NCBI GenBank assembly: GCA_036023115.1
Contig: JAYKKT010000080.1
Span: 13,273,001 to 13,337,000, forward strand
Direction: 5' to 3'
DNA from: Brasenia schreberi
Lineage: Eukaryota; Streptophyta; Magnoliopsida; Nymphaeales; Cabombaceae
DNA: 64,000 bases
Each line of letters opens with the position of its first letter. Position 1 is the first letter of the stretch. The notes beneath the pieces were generated by a model. The model saw only the letters and a list, made by a program, of their open reading frames with translations, searched no databases and was not told the origin of the DNA. This document shows positions 57,851 through 64,000 of the stretch, piece by piece. The position numbers and the translations under genes were made by a program.

Positions 57851-57988
57851 GTTTTGAAGGATTTTCAGACACAAGTTTAAAACTTTGCAACTCTGGGATT
57901 TTGAAAGTTCAAAATAGGTTTAAAAATGGTTTTTAAAAACCAGGTGTTTTGTTTGAAAATAATCTTATTTTGGTGTGTTTACAGTTAG

Positions 57989-58384
57989 GTAGAGGTAGGA
58001 TGGGTTCTGGTCTACCTTGGTTTTTGGTTCCTAGACCCTGATACAATGCATACCCCATATTTAATAACATATTCCAAGGCTTTTTAAGTTTTGAAAAGTT
58101 TTTATAGAGATGATGGCCTTGGAATAATGCATCATCAATGACATGGTCATACACTCGAGTTTTATTGGGCATACATAGGAGGTGTATGGTTTTAGGGGTG
58201 GAAGTATTTGACTCCCCTAGGTTGCACACAACCCTAGAAGTGGAAGACTCGGATGATTTTGGTGTCTCTAGGAGATGGATGACCCTAAAAGGGTGTGATT
58301 TAGGTTCCTCTATGATATATGTGACCCTAGAGGGTTTGGGATGGGTTGATTTTGGTTCTCCTAAGAGGTGAATGATGGGGGGAT
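57989..58384 (-). pseudogene. Element E protease-RT linker with G-patch motif
   Basis: On the minus strand: IIHLLGEPKSTHPKPSRVTY, VYDHVIDDALFQGHHLYKNF, then LLNMGYALYQGLGTKNQGRP and EPILP. The Gly pattern of a G-patch (GY-x4-GLG-x3-QG) is well kept. It corresponds to 27258-27570 of the intact element. The protease core and gag that should follow are missing; alpha LTR begins at 58385. Confidence 0.75.
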
Positions 58385-59670
58385 GGATTTGGTGCTTTGG
58401 TGACTTACCAAATGGTGTATCAAGGTTGCTAAATTGTACCAAGGTTGCCTTGATCCTTCCATGTTGAAATTGGTAAGGCTTGTTAACTTACCAAATTGCA
58501 TACCAAGGTTACCAAATTGCGTGCTAAGGCCACCTATGGCAAGTCATAAGATTCATTTATATCGAAATTAGTAAGTTTCCTCTTGGTGGTTTGCCAAATC
58601 AAACATCACAACTTGTCAAATCAAACATCACAGCTTACCAAATTAAACGTCATAACTCGCCAAATCAAGCATCACTTTCCTTTCTCTTAGATGACACTAA
58701 CTTTCCTTCCTAGGCGCCGACCTTTCTTTTTGGGCATCGACTTTCCTTCTTGAACGTCGACTTTCCTTTCTTGAAAGTCAACTTTCCTTTTTTGACGTCG
58801 ACCTTCCATAAACTAAAAATGATAGATTACTTTGCCCAATAGTGTTGAAATATGTAGGTGTTTGGTCGCCACCTTTTTGGTCCATACCACCTCTTCTTTC
58901 TGGAGAATTCGCCTCCTTTCGGTCCAAGCTTCATATATGGCAAGTATGGTTTCAAACACTTTCCTTAAAATCATTTCTATATTCAAAAACATCAAATTTA
59001 ATGAAATCAAATATTATTGTTAGAAAGTGGGTTTCATTCCCAGTTTTTATTTGTAAGGGTGACCTACTTTCGCTCCGTGAGTGAGTCTTTAACCACCTTG
59101 ACTATTTAACCACTTTAAATGGGTGTAGGGTATCGAACCACTTTAACAAGTGTAGGGTATCAAACCACTTTAACGGGCGTAGGGTATTGAACCACTTTAA
59201 CCCTTGGGTATCAGGTCTCAGAATGAGACTATTCCCGACCAGGCGAATTTTTGAGGTCTGATTTGAGTTTAATTTGTTTTTGAATATCAGGGGTTTTGGA
59301 ATTTCATAAATTTATCAATTTACAAATATTTTTGAGTTTGATTCCCAATGTTCTCTTTTTTATTTGTTTCTTTAAAGAAAAATTGTTTGAAATCATTCTT
59401 CCTTAGAAGGTAATCATTTCAAAAGGCAGAGAATCCTACCAATTTGGCTTTAAGGGCAAAATAGTCATTTTGTAAACTTTTGTCTAAATTGATTGTTTTT
59501 TAGAGAGATGCAATATACCATCATTTTGAGGTTGCTAGAAATTTTGATGCGAAAATGAGTTCATTTATGGTGTCTTTATTCTAAAACCCTTAAAAGGCCC
59601 AAAGTTGCCAAAAAAAGCAAAATTTATATAAGATAAAAAAATTATTTTGAAATTTTTTTTAATGTTTAGA
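58385..59670 (-). repeat. Element E 5' LTR (partial)
   Basis: Matches 51063-52386 nearly base for base by eye (TTTGGTGCTTTGGTGACTTA; CCTTTCTTGA-CGTCGA units; AACCACTTTAACGGGCGTAG). The start on the minus strand is degraded to TCTAAACATT at 59670. The remainder of the LTR, PBS and gag were lost in a deletion. Confidence 0.8.
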
Positions 59671-59689
59671 GATTATAAACTTTATCCAT

Positions 59690-60130
59690 AGTTGAATATC
59701 CACAAATGTGTATGTAACCTAAATAGTACTTCTTGTTCATTCATAATTTATAGGAAGTTTTTCTTATGGATCTTGGCGGAACCTTATTTAGAATATATAC
59801 TTGTCTTTAGTACTTCACCCCACATAGAGACTAAAAGAGTCAAACAAACTCATAATAGCCCGAATCATTTCTTTAAGCATTTTGTTTTATCTATCAGCAA
59901 CCCCATTCTTATTGGGTTTGTCCAATATTGTACATTGTGGTACTATGACACTTTCTTTAAGAAACTACACAAATTGCCATGGCATCTATCTCATCTTGGT
60001 GTATATGCCATAGTGCTCTCTACCCCTATCAGATCTCACCCACTTATAGGTTTTCCTAATTGTTTCTCTACCTCTAACTTAAATCCTCAAAAGCACTAGG
60101 GCTTTAGATTTTTCTTGACTGAGATAAAGA
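59690..60130 (-). pseudogene. Ty1/copia integrase fragment
   Basis: On the minus strand the segment KPNKNGVADR, stop, NKMLKEMIRAIMS corresponds to the copia hallmark around the integrase catalytic Glu (NGVAERRNRTL-like). It is followed by FSLYVG and KLPINYE, matching the region that precedes RT. Several stops. The plus-strand open frame here is a shadow. Confidence 0.75.
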
Positions 60131-60505
60131 TACATAAACCTGAAATAGTCATCGATAAAAGTAACAAAGTGTCATTGATATGTAAAACATGGACTCATAA
60201 AATGTCTACATACATTTGGATGAATCAAATATAATGTTGGTTGATGTTTTTTTGCATGTTTCTTAAATGTGTTGATTATTACAATCAACATAGGTTTTGA
60301 AAATCAGTGAAATCTAATGATCTCAAAAGACCATCCTTCACCAATCTCTCCACCCTCTTTTTGAATATGTATTACAACTTTATGCCACACTAAACAAAGT
60401 CATTGGATTCAAGGGCAGTTAGTGGAATTTTCAAAAAAATCATTGGATATACAAAGGCATGTAAATAGATTTGATTTCCTTTTATGTAGTTTTTTTAGTA
60501 TGTAA

Positions 60506-60704
60506 TAATAGGAGAAATATGTTGAATGATTCTCGATATTCCCAAAAGACCTCTTTCTCCTAATGTACATACTAAAGAAACTGCATATTCAAAATCAAAA
60601 GAGACATTCAATTTGGGGAATATCGAGAATCATTCAACATATTTCTCCTATTAGTACATACTAAAGAAACTGCATATTCAAAATCAAAAGAGACATTCAA
60701 TTTG
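60506..60704. repeat. 38-bp inverted repeat interlocked with 51-bp direct repeat
   Basis: The arms 60506-60543 and 60616-60653 are perfect inverse copies (AATATGTTGAATGATTCTCG core). 60565-60615 and 60654-60704 are identical direct repeats (CATACTAAAGAAACTGCATA core). Order: A, B, inverse A, B. It lies in the copia protease-integrase region. Confidence 0.92.
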
Positions 60705-60937
60705 AATAAACCACTAATAATTGTTGTAGCAATGAGAATATTTCTCTTTATTAAAGACACTCCTGATGCATAAAATAAAATGCTATGATTGTCTTTAACT
60801 AATTTGACTACAAAAATCAAGTTGTGTTGAAATGATAGAATATAAAAATAGTCTTTGAAAATCAACAATTTTCCATAGTCTAAGGTAATTCTATAGTCTC
60901 CAACTCCCTTTACATGCAAGCGCATCCTGTTACCCAA
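60608..60937 (-). pseudogene. Ty1/copia protease/pre-integrase region
   Basis: On the minus strand: MGNRMRLHVKGVGDYRITLD, LLIFKDYFYILSFQHNLIFV. This is the pattern of copia protease and its C-terminal pre-integrase extension (GN-x-VKG-G, L-x-VFYIP-x-NLISV). The Asp-Thr-Gly active site would lie just upstream and is not preserved clearly. Confidence 0.7.
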
Positions 60938-60975
60938 TATTACAAAATTTTCATATTCATTTAGAGCATGCCTTA

Positions 60976-61720
60976 TTAGAAACCCTGCAAAGTGGTTGAA
61001 ATGTATACAATGGGACCTGGATCACCTCGCCAACTAGTAATAAGAATAGAAGCTAGATTTGATTCATTACTTACAATAAATATAGTATTACCTGAAATTT
61101 CTGTCTCAAGCGAGACCATGTACTTTTGGCAAATGCTCTTTAAATGTCTATATTTCTTGCATAAAAAGCATTTGACCTTATCACAGGGCTTTTTAGCCAC
61201 ATTGTGTATGGGCTTTTTCTTCTAAACTTTTCATGTTGTAGTCGTTTGATCTCCTGATTCAAGAGTTACCAAATTGGTAGAGTAGCTAACAATGTTTATC
61301 TTGTTACTAGCTTGTCTTTCTTCTTCTTGAACATACTTGGTCATAAGTTGATTAATTAACCATCCATCTTTATGTATGTCTTTCCTCTTCTTGAAATGAT
61401 GTTCATTTTAATGTTTCTAGGATGGAATGAACTAGAAAAGTGTCTAAAATAGTTATCTTGAGATCATTCAGTTTTCCTATAATATCACACATAACCATGA
61501 TATATTTTCTTATATCTTTTTTTCTTAAGTACCACATATAAGTTAATTTTTGAATTAAGGCACCTGTTTTGGCTTTATATGATCCAACAATTTGAGAAAT
61601 TGTATAAACAGTTGCCTCGGTGTTAGGAGTCATAAGACCCATAATGTTCATAGGAACATAGTGTAGCATATATAAAAGAGATAGTATAGTTGACCTTTTC
61701 ATTTATCATACTCACCCTTT
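60976..61720 (-). pseudogene. Ty1/copia gag with zinc knuckle
   Basis: 61702-61403 on the minus strand: LHYVPMNIMGLMTPNTEATV and GALIQKLTYMWYLRKKDIRK, then MCDIIGKLNDLKITILDTFL, VHSILETL, typical of the UBN2-type Gag of copia elements. 61200-60976 holds the CCHC-like knuckle KCFLCKKYRHLKSICQKY; the usual third-position His is kept (YRHLKSIC). Frames are split between about 61400 and 61200. Confidence 0.78.
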
Positions 61721-62651
61721 ACATCCACAGTACTTTCATCGGCCAGTATTTCAGAAGCATCACCCGAAAGCAAGGGTCTAAGTCTATCTGACCCAGTTAA
61801 AACATCAAACCTTCCTTCTATTCAAGTAAGTTTGTGCCATTCAACAAAGGTACCTAAATCAGTTTCTTTTCAAATGGAAAAATATTAACCTAATTATATT
61901 TGCATCATTATAGCTCTATATTGGTAGATGAAATAATATGTTAGTAGTTAAAGATAAAACATTAACCTAATTCTATTTGCACACACATCTATATCACATT
62001 ATATCATTGTACTAAAATATCATATATTATGTATACAAATATACAACTATTTCACCCACTTAGATATAAGCATAACACTCCACATTAGTGAATAGTTGTT
62101 AATCTAATTTATCTAAATACCAATTAGAAATGACATACTCACAAGATTTTAAATTCCAACAAAATTTTATCTACACTTCATGCAATTAAACAATTAATTC
62201 TTCTTCCCTAGTATCACGTTGGTGAGAAAACCAAATTGTTCGAACTAAAGTTTCATTACACATTGTTCCATAATCTTGTAGTAATTGGACAAAAAATATT
62301 TAAAGCATGTTGTTTTATCCATTAAGCAAAATACCAAGAAAACATATGGATAAAATAATAATATTGTTTTTGTAATAAAAGCCTTAATTATCTTAAAATA
62401 TGCTTCATAAAATGAAATTATCATTTAAGCATAGTATTAAGCACTCAATTAAAATAAACAATAGGGTTTATTTTAATATTAAGTTTGTTAGATCTAAAAA
62501 TTTCCTATTTTTCCAATATTTTTTTGTCGCTTTGTTTACGATCATGGTAAAACACAAAAACATCTCCTATATAAACAAATTTACCTTATTAAAGACAAAT
62601 TCCATACAAAAAATCAATAAAAAAACTAATTGAAATCAATGACAAGAACCT

Positions 62652-62663
62652 GCTCTAACACCA
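62652..62663 (-). promoter_or_regulatory. Copia primer-binding site
   Basis: On the minus strand TGGTGTTAGAGC, one or two changes from TGGTATCAGAGC, the standard initiator-Met tRNA site of Ty1/copia elements. It lies five bases after the LTR end. Confidence 0.7.
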
Positions 62664-62668
62664 CTTCT

Positions 62669-63068
62669 TGAATCATATAGGATACTTTGATACGCCATAT
62701 CATTGATCCTTGATGCATAAGAATCCTCTTTCTTTTGAATCTCCGTAACAATCACCTCTGCTCCTATAGAGGGAGTTTCTCGTCTAATGAGAACTTGAAG
62801 AGTTGTGTGATTATGTGTTGAAACCTTGAGTAGGGACACCCTTTTATACTACACATTCTATAAATGTGGTACGATATTTTTGAAGCACAACTATCTTGAG
62901 AACTAGAAAGGTTTCTCAAGAATTGAGAGAGTTCCTTGATAACTCAAAAGAGTTTCTCGATAACTAGGAGAGTTTCTCGAGTAATGAAAAGGTTATATTA
63001 AGGATTGAAAAGTTTAATTAAGCTAAATAAGTCATCTTTATGTTGAAAATTAGGATATTAGTCCAACA
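62669..63068 (-). repeat. Copia 5' LTR
   Basis: 400 bp on the minus strand, starting TGTTGGACTAATATCC and ending GATTCA. It contains repeated AGAAACTCTC/CTCGAGAAACT-like words (62905-62990). The matching 3' LTR is not identified near 47590, so the end is inferred from the PBS. Confidence 0.65.
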
Positions 63069-63850
63069 GCATATGCTACTCACTCTCTCACTTATAAAAC
63101 AAAGAATAACTACTATTTTTAATGGACAAAGCTAGTTGCCTAAAAAAATACAAATGAACATGCATGCTCTCAAGGGTGTCCCTATATCAGTGGCCCTACG
63201 GACCGTACCCTTGAAACTAGGGCATGCATGTGAAGCAAGCATGTGAAGCAAACATGAGAGTTGCACAACACCCACGTTAATTTTTATATAGCGAGCAAGT
63301 TGCACCATGTCACTGGGTCCAAAGTGCCCTTCCACATTCACCCCACACCACTTAGTGCACACGTGCACTTTCTCGAGTGCACCCAAGTGTAGACACTTAG
63401 TCTAGGACCTTTTGTCACCCTTTCTAATAATTTTTTTACTTGTGTAATGAGTATTAGACATTAGGTCATTCTTCATGTTAGAGCTAGACATTAGTACTTA
63501 TTATGGACCCACTTGCATATTATAATTAAGAGCTCATGTTCCTTATTGTAATGATTATACATTTAAAAGATATATAGCCGCCTTCTTGTCCATTGAGTTT
63601 TCCATCTTCTCCCTCATCTTGCCAAGTGAGAGTGACAATCGAGAGTGAGTGCTGCTTGTGAGAGTGAACACTATCCAATGAAGGAGAGAGAGCCTTGCAA
63701 GAAAGAGAGAATGCCACTACTAGTAGCATTGTGCTATTCACAGAATCATGTTGAACGAGAGTAGATCTCATTATCATCACGTGCTTCAGATCCAAACTAT
63801 TACGTTGTGAAGTTCTTTACAGTTTGAATATTTGGCATCAAAGTCAAGTT
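63069..63850. other. Unassigned; possible second LTR end
   Basis: No gene. 63833-63843 (TGGCATCAAAG) resembles a degraded initiator-Met primer site preceded by CTTTACAGTTTGAATATT, so 63420-63825 could be a plus-oriented copia LTR. Evidence is weak. Confidence 0.3.
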
Positions 63851-64000
63851 GTTCAACAAGCTAGATCTAATGTCCCTCCATTATAGGTGAGATTTTACCT
63901 GGAGACGAAGCGAAGATTGCGATGGTGATGTGGTATAGGGCTTATGAGTTTTTGGTAATGCCTTTCAGCTTGACCAATGTTCGTATGACACTTTGTTGGA
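63851..64000 (+). pseudogene. Ty3/gypsy RT fragment, cut by window end
   Basis: FNKLDL at the start, then after a frame change GDEAKIAMVMWYRAYEFLVM, PFSLTNV. This is the RT segment (KLDL-SGYHQ, GDE-KTA, YGAYEFLVMPFGLTNAP in the family) typical of chromovirus-like gypsy elements, and different from the Tat elements in this window. Frameshifted and probably dead; it continues beyond 64000. Confidence 0.82.

Larger units (their letters stand above)
54516..57983 (-). mobile_element. Beta-family solo LTR inserted in element E, carrying a gag segment
   Basis: 3468 bp. On the minus strand it starts TGTAAACACACC at 57983 and ends GGAGTGAAATTTTTCACG at 54516. The flanks GTAAG (54511-54515) and GTTAG (57984-57988) agree at 4 of 5 bases, and E sequence continues on both sides. 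TATA CTATAAATAA at 57001-57010, G-rich tract (C-rich on the LTR strand) 55800-56750, array 54985-55640, inverse U5 hairpin GCTAGCTTACTCAAGCTAGC at about 54593. About 57395-57850 is gag coding, absent from the sister LTR at 46094-47521. Confidence 0.82.
49803..59670 (-). mobile_element. Deleted Tat-lineage element (E) with a solo LTR inserted in it
   Basis: Minus orientation. The partial 3' LTR is 49803-52386; the internal region is 52387-54510 plus 57989-58384; the partial 5' LTR is 58385-59670. Both LTR parts are alpha family and match over 51063-52386 and 58391-59670. The internal region keeps the polypurine tract, 3' untranslated stretch, a scrap of integrase C-terminus, the pre-RT leader and the G-patch linker. 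RT, both RNases H, most integrase, protease core and gag are deleted. A beta solo LTR (54516-57983) interrupts it. Confidence 0.8.
59671..63068 (-). mobile_element. Ty1/copia retrotransposon, 5' two-thirds, decayed
   Basis: Minus orientation: 5' LTR 63068-62669, PBS 62663-62652, gag about 61720-60976, protease region 60937-60608, integrase core about 60130-59690, then cut by the Tat mosaic at 59670. The RT/RNase H end of probably the same element is at 47590-48470. Copia order (protease, integrase, RT) fits. Many stops throughout. Confidence 0.82.

Noticed and set aside
59692..60099. 135-codon plus-strand gene
   Set aside because: The minus strand of the same interval encodes recognisable copia integrase, so this frame is a shadow.

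Overview
This window is nuclear DNA from a flowering plant. It holds one clearly recognisable host gene, with plant-type GT-AG introns, surrounded by transposable elements typical of angiosperms (Tat-lineage Ty3/gypsy, Ty1/copia, hAT, RTE-type LINE). The exact taxon cannot be read from the sequence. No prokaryotic or organellar gene, rRNA, tRNA or CRISPR array was seen.

Layout. 1-554 is a TA microsatellite containing a 116-bp tandem duplication with GC-rich hairpins. 555-2448 is unassigned. 2454-5489 is a minus-strand solo LTR with an exact ATTTC target duplication, ending only about 200 bp from the host gene's stop codon. 5697-17302 (minus) is a FRIGIDA-like (FRL) gene: three exons, 514 predicted residues, open reading frame intact across both splice junctions. 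Its 8.2-kb second intron carries a decayed RTE LINE split by two hAT elements. One of these (7562-10837) has a perfect 8-bp target duplication and a broken transposase; the other (10975-12158) is short and non-autonomous. 17303-22220 is the FRL 5' flank and unassigned sequence.

22226-35907 is a structurally complete but dead Tat-lineage retrotransposon on the plus strand. It has about 3.2-kb LTRs, an ACAAC target duplication, gag, protease, a G-patch-like linker, RT/RNase H, a second archaeal-type RNase H, integrase and a polypurine tract, with many stops and frameshifts. 36785-59670 is a nested mosaic of related LTRs on both strands: a tail-to-tail inverted LTR pair, a solo LTR inside an older LTR, and a mostly deleted Tat element (49803-59670) that itself received a solo LTR (54516-57983) carrying a piece of gag. 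This Tat mosaic splits a Ty1/copia element whose 3' end is at about 47590-48470 and whose integrase, protease, gag, PBS and 5' LTR are at 59671-63068. The window ends inside a Ty3/gypsy RT fragment (63851-64000).

The genes do not form an operon or pathway. FRL is the only credible host protein. The retroelement proteins would have acted together in replication and integration, but every copy here is disabled. The most unusual signals are non-coding. LTRs that otherwise differ strongly share a U5 block with a GCTAGCTT/AAGCTAGC hairpin, and they carry a GAGC-CTTTTC-GCTC mini-hairpin about thirty times in arrays of changing period. There is also a gag/LTR chimera, an inverted LTR-LTR object and a 38-bp/51-bp inverted-plus-direct micro-rearrangement in the copia element.
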